Shown here: positions 1-7,797 of the stretch, piece by piece
Layout: each line of letters opens with the position of its first letter
Position numbering within the stretch: position 1 is the stretch's first letter
Source: Clostridium sp. CAG:590
GTDB lineage: Bacteria; Bacillota; Clostridia; Lachnospirales; Lachnospiraceae
Assembly: GCA_000431135.1 (NCBI GenBank)
Contig: HF987869.1
Span: 13,003-55,382 of the forward strand
DNA: 42,380 bases
Direction of reading: 5' to 3'
The notes under the pieces: model-generated
What the model was told of the DNA's origin: nothing
The model's input: only the letters and a program-made list of their open reading frames with translations
Database searches by the model: none
Program-made: the position numbers and the translations under genes

Positions 1-167
1 CCACAAGACAGCCACACCAACTCATGATCAGAAATAAGATCGTCCATAATTTCTTATTCATTTCTTCTATCTCCCATTATTAAAATATCCCATTACCAGA
101 TTGAGGCGAATCAATATAACATATCACAATTCCTGTTATATCAATTCACCTCTCATGATTGCTGCTA

Positions 168-1142
168 TCAGTATGGAAAGTTCGCTGCCCCATTTACCGG
201 TGTTCCTGTCGTATTCATTGAGATTCCGGTATCGATCAGTACATGCCCATAGAAGTCTGTCACCCGAAATGTAAATGGTCCTGCTCCCATTCCTGATGCC
301 GCCGTAAAATAATTGTATTCCTGTCGTGGCAGCTCCACATATGCGTTCTTCGCTGTATCAAAATATTCTAATTTCCTGATCGGATACCGGTGATTACGTA
401 CCTGCACTTCCGCCCAATACTGGGAACTTGTCGGTTTGAACACATACTGAATCGGCTCCGTTGTCGGAAGCGGAACGATCTTCCATGTGATCTTCATTCT
501 CCCGGTCACAAGTGGTTCAATCTGCTGAAAAGTCTTTCTCGTCAGATCAATATCTCCCTTCTTTCCTTCCGGCAGGCGATCTGTGATTACAACATTGATC
601 TTATCCCCGTCCTTATCCGTAATCTCAATATAGGCACCTGCTAACCCATTCATATAATCCTCATTGTTCATTGCCGCTGTATAATATGTATTTTCCATAT
701 AATCAATGTTGGCTGCACCACCGGATACTCTGTCGTAGAAAGTTCCTTCTCCGGTATGTACCTGATCTAAAGAGTATTCTCCTGCATCCTGTTTCTTCGT
801 ATCCTCGCTTGGCTTTTCTATCAATTCCCCATCGTTCGGTATCTTAATACTGATTACAGTAATCTTGCAACGATATTTCTTCTTTCCAACCTTCGCCGTA
901 ATCGTCGTTTTTCCAGCCTTTTTTGCCCGTACTTTTCCTTTTCGGCTGACTGTTGCAACCTTCTTATTACTTCTTGACCACTTCGCTTTCTTCCGGCTTC
1001 CCTTTACTTTCAGGGTAACCTTCTGCCCGACTGATATCGTAAGCTTTGTCTTGTTTAACCGAGTCTTTGCCTGTGCCGGCTGCCCACTCAATACTACGAC
1101 ACATAGCAGTATTACCAATACACCATATAAAAATCTTCTCAT
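168..1142 (-). CDS. Secreted bacterial expansin with N-terminal Big2 domain
   Basis: Predicted secreted, non-hydrolytic wall-loosening protein of 324 residues. A signal peptide spans about residues 1-25. A Lys/Arg-rich bacterial Ig-like (Big2) domain follows at about 26-97, then a short linker. A double-psi beta-barrel expansin domain covers about 122-222, including GEGTFYD and GDIDLTRKTF; Asp199 aligns with the essential Asp of the EXLX1 family. The C-terminal CBM63-like domain (about 230-324) carries YWAEVQVRNHRYPI and EYNYF, closely resembling Bacillus EXLX1, with Tyr242/Trp243 and Tyr278 in the aromatic binding positions. An upstream in-frame ATG would add 27 non-signal residues, so the ATG directly before the signal peptide was chosen; its ribosome site is not strong. 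It lies downstream of metG, separated by a terminator-like hairpin. Function is by family similarity; the ligand (plant cellulose or peptidoglycan) is inferred. Confidence 0.88.
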   Translation of the reverse strand: MRRFLYGVLVILLCVVVLSGQPAQAKTRLNKTKLTISVGQKVTLKVKGSRKKAKWSRSNKKVATVSRKGKVRAKKAGKTTITAKVGKKKYRCKITVISIKIPNDGELIEKPSEDTKKQDAGEYSLDQVHTGEGTFYDRVSGGAANIDYMENTYYTAAMNNEDYMNGLAGAYIEITDKDGDKINVVITDRLPEGKKGDIDLTRKTFQQIEPLVTGRMKITWKIVPLPTTEPIQYVFKPTSSQYWAEVQVRNHRYPIRKLEYFDTAKNAYVELPRQEYNYFTAASGMGAGPFTFRVTDFYGHVLIDTGISMNTTGTPVNGAANFPY

Positions 1143-1169
1143 ACCTTTACCCCACTTCCTCCATTTTTC

Positions 1170-1214
1170 AAAACAACCCCGGTACAACAAACCATCCATA
1201 TTGCTATACCGGGG
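1170..1214 (-). terminator. Probable metG terminator
   Basis: Perfect 8-bp inverted repeat CCCCGGTA / TACCGGGG (1177-1184 with 1207-1214) with a 22-nt loop. On the minus strand it is followed by TTGTTTTG, directly after the metG stop. The long loop and broken U-tract make it weaker than a textbook terminator. Confidence 0.5.
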
Positions 1215-1241
1215 TATATTCATACTATTCCATTACATATC

Positions 1242-3197
1242 CTAACGGATCTCTGCTCCATGTGGCATATCCTTCTCGGCTGTCACAAGTGCAAGATTAC
1301 CTTCTGCATCCTCTGCGCAAAGAATCATTCCCTGTGATTCAATACCGGCAAGCTTTGCAGGCTTTAAGTTTGTTACAACAACAACCTTCTTACCAACCAT
1401 ATCCTCCGGCGAATAATGCGCCTTGATACCGGATACAATCTGTCTTACCTCACTGCCGATCTTAACCTGTGAACAAAGTAACTTCTTAGACTTCTTCACT
1501 TCCTCGCAGGCGATAACCTGTCCGATCTGAAGCTGGATCTTATCGAACTCATCAATCGTGATCTCCGGCTTCTTCTCCTCTAAATCAATGCCCGGATTGT
1601 CATCCTTCGGTTCCGGTTCCGGTGCCGGCAGCAATGCAGCTACCTTCTCCAATACCTCGTCAATGTCTAATCTGGCAAATAAGATCTCCGGCTTATCGGT
1701 TACCTTTGTACCTGACTTGTATCCACCGAAACGAACCAGATCATTTACTTTACGCTTTGGTGCATTTAACTGTGCAAGGATCTTCTCAGAAGTCTCCGGC
1801 ATATATGGCTCTAACAGGGTTGCACCGATAATGATGCTCTCTACCAGATTGTAAAGCACAGTTGCCAGACGATCCTTCTTGTCCTCTTCCTTTGCAAGTG
1901 CCCAAGGCATCGTCTCATCAATATATTTGTTACATCTCTTAAAGAGATTGAAGATCTCGGTCATGGCATCTGCCACACGCAGCTTATCCATTGCATTTGA
2001 TACACGGATTCTCGTATCCAATGCATAATCGATCAACTCCTGATCTACCGGCTCTGCCACCTTCTTATTCGTTACCTCACCGTCAAAATACTTGTTAGAC
2101 ATAGAGATTGTACGGTTTACCAGATTACCAAGTGTATTGGCAAGATCGGAATTCAGACGTTCTACTAACAATTCCCATGAAATGACACCATCATTTTCAA
2201 ACGGCATCTCATGTAATACAAAGTAACGAACCGCATCCACACCAAACATATCCACCAGATCATCTGCATAGATCACGTTACCTTTTGACTTACTCATCTT
2301 ACCATCACTCTGGATCAGCCATGGATGACCGAATACCTGCTTTGGAAGCGGAAGTCCTAATGCCATCAGCATGATCGGCCAGTAAATGGTATGAAAACGG
2401 AGAATGTCCTTACCGATCAAATGCAGATCACATGGCCAGTATTTCTCAAACATCTTATCACTGTGACCATCTAAGTCATATCCAAGTCCGGTAATATAGT
2501 TGGTAAGTGCATCGATCCATACATAAATGACATGTTTAGGATCAAAGTCTACCGGAATACCCCACTTAAATGAAGTACGGGATACGCACAGATCCTGAAG
2601 TCCCGGCAACAGGAAGTTGTTCATCATCTCATTCTTACGGGACTCCGGCTGAATGAACTCCGGATGGGTGTTGATATAATCGATCAGCTTACCCTGATAT
2701 TTGCTCATCTTGAAGAAATATGCCTCTTCCTTCGCCGGCTGTACCTCCCGTCCACAATCCGGACATTTACCATCTACTAACTGTGATTCGGTAAAGAATG
2801 ACTCACACGGTGTACAATACATACCTTCGTACTCACCCTTGTAGATATCTCCCTGATCGTATAACTTCTTGAAGATCTTCTGTACCTGCTTCTCATGATC
2901 CTCATCGGTTGTACGGATGAACTTATCATAAGAAGTGTTCATCAGATCCCAGATTCTCTTGATCTCACCTGCTGTCTGGTCTACAAACTCCTTCGGTGTA
3001 ACTCCGGCTTCCTCAGCCTTTAACTCAATCTTCTGTCCATGTTCGTCGGTTCCTGTCTGAAAACGAACATCATATCCTACGAATCTCTTGTATCTTGCAA
3101 TACTGTCTGCAAGTACAATCTCGTAAGTATTCCCAATGTGTGGTTTGCCTGATGTGTAGGCAATGGCAGTCGTAATGTAGTATGGTTTCTTTGCCAT
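1242..3197 (-). CDS. metG: Methionyl-tRNA synthetase
   Basis: Charges tRNA-Met with methionine using ATP in the cytoplasm. The 651-residue protein has the class I signature KPHIGNTYE near the N-terminus and the KMSKS loop (DGKMSKSKGN) near residue 300. Paired cysteines of the zinc-binding connective insertion are seen (CTPCESFF and CPDCG, about residues 128-148). A C-terminal EMAP-II/Trbp-like tRNA-binding domain begins at about residue 547 (IDEFDKIQLQIGQV), as in the long dimeric bacterial form. The start follows GGAGGG at good spacing. Expression appears to be controlled by the upstream consensus promoter and T-box leader, which would raise transcription when uncharged tRNA-Met accumulates. 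Confidence 0.97.
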   Translation of the reverse strand: MAKKPYYITTAIAYTSGKPHIGNTYEIVLADSIARYKRFVGYDVRFQTGTDEHGQKIELKAEEAGVTPKEFVDQTAGEIKRIWDLMNTSYDKFIRTTDEDHEKQVQKIFKKLYDQGDIYKGEYEGMYCTPCESFFTESQLVDGKCPDCGREVQPAKEEAYFFKMSKYQGKLIDYINTHPEFIQPESRKNEMMNNFLLPGLQDLCVSRTSFKWGIPVDFDPKHVIYVWIDALTNYITGLGYDLDGHSDKMFEKYWPCDLHLIGKDILRFHTIYWPIMLMALGLPLPKQVFGHPWLIQSDGKMSKSKGNVIYADDLVDMFGVDAVRYFVLHEMPFENDGVISWELLVERLNSDLANTLGNLVNRTISMSNKYFDGEVTNKKVAEPVDQELIDYALDTRIRVSNAMDKLRVADAMTEIFNLFKRCNKYIDETMPWALAKEEDKKDRLATVLYNLVESIIIGATLLEPYMPETSEKILAQLNAPKRKVNDLVRFGGYKSGTKVTDKPEILFARLDIDEVLEKVAALLPAPEPEPKDDNPGIDLEEKKPEITIDEFDKIQLQIGQVIACEEVKKSKKLLCSQVKIGSEVRQIVSGIKAHYSPEDMVGKKVVVVTNLKPAKLAGIESQGMILCAEDAEGNLALVTAEKDMPHGAEIR

Positions 3198-3242
3198 GTC
3201 TGTTACCCTCCTAAAAAATATTTATATTATGATATTATGTGC

Positions 3243-3525
3243 TAAAAAAACAAGCCCACCTTTAAATAAAAACTTAAAGGCGAGCTATTCTCTCACGGTA
3301 CCACTTTAATTCATCTGCATATCACTATGCTGACCTTACCAACTGGCTATTACCAGTCTACACTGTAACGGGTGTTCCCGTTCTCTGCTAAACATATGTC
3401 TCACAAAGAATGCTCCAAGACCATCTTCCATCTGTTCCTTCTTTCCCTGCTCTCAGCTTACCAGGTTCTCTGTCAAAGTGTTCCCAGATGTACTCTTCTC
3501 TTCTTCGCACATAACTATACAACTG
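3243..3525 (-). promoter_or_regulatory. T-box leader of metG
   Basis: Read on the minus strand, the leader contains the T-box core AAAGTGGTACCGTGAGA (complement of about 3291-3307). It is followed by a terminator hairpin whose arms are GCTCGCCTTTAA and TTAAAGGTGGGC, then a run of seven T (about 3243-3287). Upstream is a long Stem I-like region with an ACATCTG/CAGATG pairing and an ATG triplet in GAAGATGGTC (complement of 3422-3424) that could be the methionine specifier. The T-box core and terminator are clear; the exact specifier is inferred. Confidence 0.9.
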
Positions 3526-3531
3526 TTATTG

Positions 3532-3560
3532 ATTATAGAATGGGATATCCTTTCTGTCAA
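3532..3560 (-). promoter_or_regulatory. Consensus sigma-70/A promoter of metG
   Basis: On the minus strand TTGACA (complement of 3555-3560) and TATAAT (complement of 3532-3537) are separated by exactly 17 nt, both boxes perfect. It lies between the upstream phosphoribosyltransferase-like gene and the T-box leader and would start the leader near 3525. Confidence 0.88.
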
Positions 3561-3578
3561 GGTAAAGGATAATTCATT

Positions 3579-4226
3579 TTATAACTTGGAATATCCGTAA
3601 CTGTTAACGATTGCTTCGATCCGCTTACCTGCCTGACAATACGGACATTGATTGTGTGGATATGTCTTATACTCCGGAATATCGGATGCCTTAAATAATG
3701 TATGTACCGGCTGCCCTGCGATCACTTCGTTCGCAGAGAAGATGGCAGAGATACCTGCTACGATTCCTCCGTAGTAAGATATACACTCTAAACTTCTCTC
3801 GATCGTACGTCCGGTTGTTGCAGATGCCAATAAGAATAAGACATGTCTGCCCTTGATCATTGGCTGGATGTTATCTCGGAAGATCATCTGTCCTGCGGAA
3901 TTGAACTCCGGTGTTACCACATACATTGCCTTATGCTGGTTCATTGACATGATACCGGAATTGGTTAATTCCTCTGCAAGGTAACCGCCGATCACTTCCG
4001 TTCCATCCATACATACGATGGTATCCACGATCGTGGTTCCTACATATTCTCCTGCGATTGACTTGGCTGCTGCACGTGCCATACTCTGACGGGACTTTAA
4101 CGTTGTCATATCAATATAATGTGTAATATGCGAATGGTTTGTCGCAAAATGTCCCGGTACAACTTTAATGCTTACACTATTGTTATACTGGGAATATACC
4201 TTCATTGCCTGATGTTCAAATGTCAT
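3579..4226 (-). CDS. Orotate phosphoribosyltransferase-like protein with altered PRPP motif
   Basis: A 215-residue protein with the layout of type I phosphoribosyltransferases. The segment VLFLLASATTGRTIE sits where the PRPP-binding loop (normally hydrophobic residues, two acidic residues, then TTG) is expected. The TTGR part is kept but both acidic residues are replaced (A-S), which is unusual for an active enzyme. The C-terminus carries CPYC, a possible metal site. The start follows a GGAGGG ribosome site. It could be an OPRT paralogue with regulatory or altered catalytic function; a pyrimidine salvage role is not shown. Downstream lies the metG promoter, so it is likely a separate transcript. 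Family assignment moderately sure, function unsure. Confidence 0.7.
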   Translation of the reverse strand: MTFEHQAMKVYSQYNNSVSIKVVPGHFATNHSHITHYIDMTTLKSRQSMARAAAKSIAGEYVGTTIVDTIVCMDGTEVIGGYLAEELTNSGIMSMNQHKAMYVVTPEFNSAGQMIFRDNIQPMIKGRHVLFLLASATTGRTIERSLECISYYGGIVAGISAIFSANEVIAGQPVHTLFKASDIPEYKTYPHNQCPYCQAGKRIEAIVNSYGYSKL

Positions 4227-4388
4227 AATAACCCTCCTTTAAATTCAACATGATGAATAACTCTATTTTATCTGTTTTTGTCTGTGATTTCAAGAGAAAG
4301 TGTGTTAGAATATTTCTGATTTTCATAAAGGAAAAGCATCATAACCTTTATGCTATATGGGATTACATCACATGCGGAGGATTTTATT

Positions 4389-5174
4389 ATGCATTCATCA
4401 ATTCAACTGGTTGCCTTAGACATGGATGGCACATTATTAAACAGCAGTAAACAGCTTCCGGCCGACTTTATAGATTGGGTACGCAACCACCCCTCTATTC
4501 AGACGGTTATCTCCAGCGGCCGGCAATATTACAATCTGGTTTCTCTTTTTGAACCGGTAAAAGATCAGTTGATCTATATCTCCGATAACGGGGGATATGT
4601 GTTTGAACAGGATCAGATGATCTACAGCAATGCCATGACCAACGAAGACATCCGGGAATGTCTTTCTCTGTTGTCTGGTGTGGATGGGCTTTCCCTGATC
4701 CTTTGTGGTGCGAAGTCTGCATACATGTATCATGCATCCTCTTATATAGAAGAAAATGCGCACATGTACTATGGGCGTCTTCAATTTGTCACAGACTTAG
4801 ATGCTGTGATCGGAACAGACTGCATTGCCAAGATTGCTATATTTGTAGATGATCACAACGCAGAAAACGTCTACCACAATTTTCCGGTCCTGAATGAGCG
4901 GATTACCCCTATCTTATCCGGCGATTCCTGGATTGATATCTCTAACCGTTCTGTCAGCAAAGGTGCTGCCGTTACCGCACTGCTGCAACGGCTGTGCATT
5001 CCATCTGAACACGCAATGGCTTTCGGTGATTATCTGAATGACTACACCTTATTACAGAGCTGTGGCGAAAGTTATGCCATGGCAAATGCACATCCCGACT
5101 TAAAAGCAATTGCAAAACATGTGACCGCTTCAAATGACGAGGATGGCGTTATGAAAATATTGCGCACCCTGTGA
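4389..5174 (+). CDS. Cof-type HAD-superfamily hydrolase
   Basis: A 261-residue phosphatase of the Cof/HAD-IIB type, which usually acts on sugar phosphates or flavin/pyridoxal phosphates in the cytoplasm. The nucleophile motif LDMDGTLL (Asp11, Asp13) is at the N-terminus, motif II is the Ser of VISSGRQ, and motif IV is FGDYLND near residue 218, with the invariant Lys in VSKGAAV about 20 residues earlier. The upstream in-frame ATG lacks a ribosome site; the chosen ATG follows GGAGG with 8-nt spacing. The 5' untranslated region contains an 8-bp inverted repeat CATAAAGG/CCTTTATG (4324-4352). The gene is divergent from the phosphoribosyltransferase-like gene. Substrate cannot be read from sequence. 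Confidence 0.88.
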   Translation: MHSSIQLVALDMDGTLLNSSKQLPADFIDWVRNHPSIQTVISSGRQYYNLVSLFEPVKDQLIYISDNGGYVFEQDQMIYSNAMTNEDIRECLSLLSGVDGLSLILCGAKSAYMYHASSYIEENAHMYYGRLQFVTDLDAVIGTDCIAKIAIFVDDHNAENVYHNFPVLNERITPILSGDSWIDISNRSVSKGAAVTALLQRLCIPSEHAMAFGDYLNDYTLLQSCGESYAMANAHPDLKAIAKHVTASNDEDGVMKILRTL

Positions 5175-5275
5175 CCGGCAGTTTCCGCCGTTCCCTATCG
5201 CAAGATGTATTATAATAGAGGAAATGCACCACAACATCTGTTGTTTTTCAAGTAAATCAACATTCACTCATTTTC

Positions 5276-5291
5276 AAATTGTATACAATTT
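5276..5291. promoter_or_regulatory. 16-bp palindromic operator candidate upstream of the pfl genes
   Basis: AAATTGTATACAATTT is a perfect palindrome. Its core TGTATACA recurs at 5403-5410 inside the spacer of the strong pfl promoter, so the two may be paired sites for one dimeric regulator, the second overlapping the polymerase site. The regulator is not identifiable; TGTATACA cores resemble some GntR-type sites, which is inference only. Confidence 0.45.
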
Positions 5292-5347
5292 TTCATTTCC
5301 GCAAATGCTTATTTTTCCTATATTTTTTACACACTTAACATTTTTCG

Positions 5348-5394
5348 AATGTTCCTTTTTGTATTGAAAAAAGTACAAAAAAGGAACATTTTTT
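5348..5394 (+). terminator. AT-rich inverted repeat, possible terminator
   Basis: AATGTTCCTTTTTGTA (5348-5363) pairs with TACAAAAAAGGAACATT (5374-5390), with one unpaired A and a 10-nt loop, followed by T residues. It could end transcription from the HAD gene or be a regulatory hairpin, since it abuts the pfl -35 box. It is low in GC, so termination strength is uncertain. Confidence 0.45.
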
Positions 5395-5396
5395 CG

Positions 5397-5425
5397 TTGA
5401 CGTGTATACAATATAAATCTATAAT
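5397..5425 (+). promoter_or_regulatory. Strong promoter of the split pfl locus
   Basis: TTGACG (-35, 5397-5402) and TATAAT (-10, 5420-5425) with 17-nt spacing. A TGTATACA palindrome core sits at the 5' end of the spacer. Transcription would start about 65 nt before the PFL core start codon. Confidence 0.85.
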
Positions 5426-5499
5426 AGAGTCATAAGATTTTCACCAACGATTTATAAGGTGAATTTTCAAAAAATTATATTAAAGGAGGACATTTTGAA

Positions 5500-7539
5500 A
5501 TGAGATCAGAATGGAATGGTTTCACAGGCGGTAACTGGGAGAAATTTGTAGATGTTCGGGACTTTATCCAGAAGAACTACACACCATATGAAGGTGATGA
5601 TTCTTTCCTTTGCGGACCTACTCAGAACACAAAAGATTTATGGGCAGAGGTTATGGACTTAACTAAGAAGGAGAGAGAAGCAGGCGGTGTTCTTGATATG
5701 GATACTAAGGTTGTTTCTACTTTAACTTCTCACGGTGCAGGATATCTTGATAAGGACAAAGAGACCATCGTTGGTTTCCAGACAGACAAGCCTTTCAAGA
5801 GAGGTATGAACGTATACGGTGGACTTCGTATGGCTATGAAGGCTTGTGAAGACAACGGATACAAAGTAGATCCTGAAGTTGTTGATTTCTTCTCTAAGCA
5901 CAGAAAGACACATAACGAAGGTGTATTCGATGTTTACGATCAGGAGATCAGAAGATGTCGTACGAACCATATCGTAACAGGTCTTCCGGATGCATACGGA
6001 CGTGGACGTATCATCGGTGACTACAGAAGAGTTGCTCTTTATGGTACAGACTTCTTGATCGAAGACAAGAAAGCTCAGAAAGAGTCTTTCGGTACAGTTT
6101 ACACAGATGATGTAATCCGTGGCAAGGAAGAGATCGCAGAGCAGATCAAAGCATTGAAAGAGTTAACAGAGATGGCTTCTTTCTATGGTTTCGATATTTC
6201 TAAGCCAGCTACTAACGTACAGGAAGCTATCCAGTGGACATACTTCGGATACTTAGGAGCTGTTAAAGAGCAGAACGGTGCTGCAATGTCACTTGGTCGT
6301 ACAGCTACATTCTTAGACTGCTACGCTGAGAGAGATTTAGCTGCTGGTAAGTTCACAGAGGAGCAGATTCAGGAGTTCATCGATCACTTCATCATGAAGT
6401 TAAGATGCGTTAAGTTTGCTCGTACACCAGAGTACAACCAGATCTTCGCTGGTGACCCGGTTTGGGTAACAGAGTCATTAGGTGGTATGGGTGTTGATGG
6501 ACGTACATTAGTTTCTAAGATGAGCTTCCGTTACCTTAACACATTGAACAACTTAGGTACTGCTCCAGAACCAAACTTAACAGTACTTTGGTCAACAAGA
6601 CTTCCAGAAGGATGGAAGAAGTTCTGTGCTAAGATGTCTATCAAGTCATCTTCAATCCAGTACGAGAACGATGATATGATGAGACCAATTCACGGTGATG
6701 ATTATGGTATCGCATGTTGCGTATCTTCAATGGTTATCGGTAAAGAGATGCAGTTCTTCGGAGCACGTGCTAACCTTGCAAAATGCTTACTTTACGCTAT
6801 CAACGGTGGTGTTGATGAGTGTACAGGCGTTCAGGTAGGTCCTAAGTATCGTCCGGTTGTAGGTGACGTACTTGACTATGATGATGTAATGGCTAAGTTC
6901 GATGATATGATGGAGTGGTTAGCTACCGTATATGTTAATGCACTTAACATCATCCACTATATGCATGATAAGTATGCATACGAGAGAATTCAGATGGCTT
7001 TACATGACAGAGACGTTAAGAGATACTTCGCAACTGGTGTTGCTGGTCTTTCAATCGTTGCTGACTCATTATCAGCTATCAAGTATGCTAAGGTTAAGCC
7101 AATCCGTAACGAGCAGGGTATCGTAGTAAGCTACGAGACAGAAGGTGACTTCCCTAAATATGGTAACAACGATGATCGTGTTGATGAGATCGCTGCTTCT
7201 ATCGTTACAACATTTATGGACAAGATCAGAAAGCATCACGTATACAGAAATGGTATCCCAACACAGTCAATTCTTACAATTACTTCTAACGTAACATATG
7301 GTAAGAACACTGGTGATACTCCTTGTGGACGTAAGCATGGTGCACCATTTGCTCCAGGTGCTAACCCACTTCATAAGAGAGATACTCACGGTGCTGTAGC
7401 ATCTTTGGCTTCTGTAGCTAAGATCCCATTCAAGGATGCTCAGGATGGTATTTCTAATACATTCTCAATCATCCCAGGTGCTCTTGGTAAAGAGGATCAG
7501 GTATTTGCAGGAGATATCGATATCGACTTAAGCAAATAA
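5500..7539 (+). CDS. pflB: Pyruvate formate-lyase core subunit lacking its glycyl radical domain
   Basis: Formate C-acetyltransferase converts pyruvate and CoA to acetyl-CoA and formate in anaerobic fermentation. The 679 residues match the PFL barrel, including the catalytic Cys pair in GIACCVSSM (Cys406-Cys407, equal to E. coli Cys418-Cys419). The chain ends at GALGKEDQVFAGDIDIDLSK, just where the radical domain would begin, so no RVSGYAV radical glycine is present in this polypeptide. That domain is encoded two genes downstream, and 679 plus 79 residues equals the usual single-chain length of about 760. A strong AAAGGAGG site precedes the ATG. The stop is a clean TAA with no sign of a frameshift. 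The protein alone should be inactive; it presumably assembles with the detached domain. Confidence 0.96.
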   Translation: MRSEWNGFTGGNWEKFVDVRDFIQKNYTPYEGDDSFLCGPTQNTKDLWAEVMDLTKKEREAGGVLDMDTKVVSTLTSHGAGYLDKDKETIVGFQTDKPFKRGMNVYGGLRMAMKACEDNGYKVDPEVVDFFSKHRKTHNEGVFDVYDQEIRRCRTNHIVTGLPDAYGRGRIIGDYRRVALYGTDFLIEDKKAQKESFGTVYTDDVIRGKEEIAEQIKALKELTEMASFYGFDISKPATNVQEAIQWTYFGYLGAVKEQNGAAMSLGRTATFLDCYAERDLAAGKFTEEQIQEFIDHFIMKLRCVKFARTPEYNQIFAGDPVWVTESLGGMGVDGRTLVSKMSFRYLNTLNNLGTAPEPNLTVLWSTRLPEGWKKFCAKMSIKSSSIQYENDDMMRPIHGDDYGIACCVSSMVIGKEMQFFGARANLAKCLLYAINGGVDECTGVQVGPKYRPVVGDVLDYDDVMAKFDDMMEWLATVYVNALNIIHYMHDKYAYERIQMALHDRDVKRYFATGVAGLSIVADSLSAIKYAKVKPIRNEQGIVVSYETEGDFPKYGNNDDRVDEIAASIVTTFMDKIRKHHVYRNGIPTQSILTITSNVTYGKNTGDTPCGRKHGAPFAPGANPLHKRDTHGAVASLASVAKIPFKDAQDGISNTFSIIPGALGKEDQVFAGDIDIDLSK

Positions 7540-7561
7540 TTAGTGATTGGAGGTTATAATA

Positions 7562-7777
7562 ATGGCCGACATGAATCAAGTTGATGATATAGTTGCCATG
7601 TTAGATAACATGGTTGCGAACGGACATGGACACATTAATGTGTCCGTGGACGATTCCGTAGAAGCTGGTGGCAAAACCACACAGACTATGGGCTGTACCG
7701 ACTGTGCAAAGGGAGATCTCGCTTGCAGCGTTCCCACTTTGATGGAAGGTATGGATGAAGAATTACACAAATATTAA
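7562..7777 (+). CDS. Small Cys-motif protein, divergent copy of the start of the glycyl radical domain
   Basis: A 71-residue protein between the PFL core and the detached radical domain. The ATG chosen follows GGAGG with 8-nt spacing. Residues 5-27 (NQVDDIVAMLDN and HINVSVDD) align with the start of the downstream radical-domain protein (QQVDNLVNMLDG and HLNVNVLN). The rest is unrelated: instead of the PQLTIRVSGYAV radical segment there is a MGCTDCAKGDLAC motif (Cys-x2-Cys-x6-Cys) and an acidic end. It cannot carry the glycyl radical. It may occupy the radical-domain site on the PFL core, bind metal or serve as a redox sensor; none of this is shown. I do not know a named family for it. Confidence 0.85.
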   Translation: MADMNQVDDIVAMLDNMVANGHGHINVSVDDSVEAGGKTTQTMGCTDCAKGDLACSVPTLMEGMDEELHKY

Positions 7778-7797
7778 TTATAAAGGAGGACATTACA

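Noticed and set aside
1..167. End of another gene at the left edge
   Set aside because: No frame with a recognisable protein pattern reaches the edge; only AT-rich noncoding sequence is seen.
4437..4784. Minus-strand open frame within the HAD phosphatase gene
   Set aside because: Overlaps a certain gene fully and has no ribosome site.
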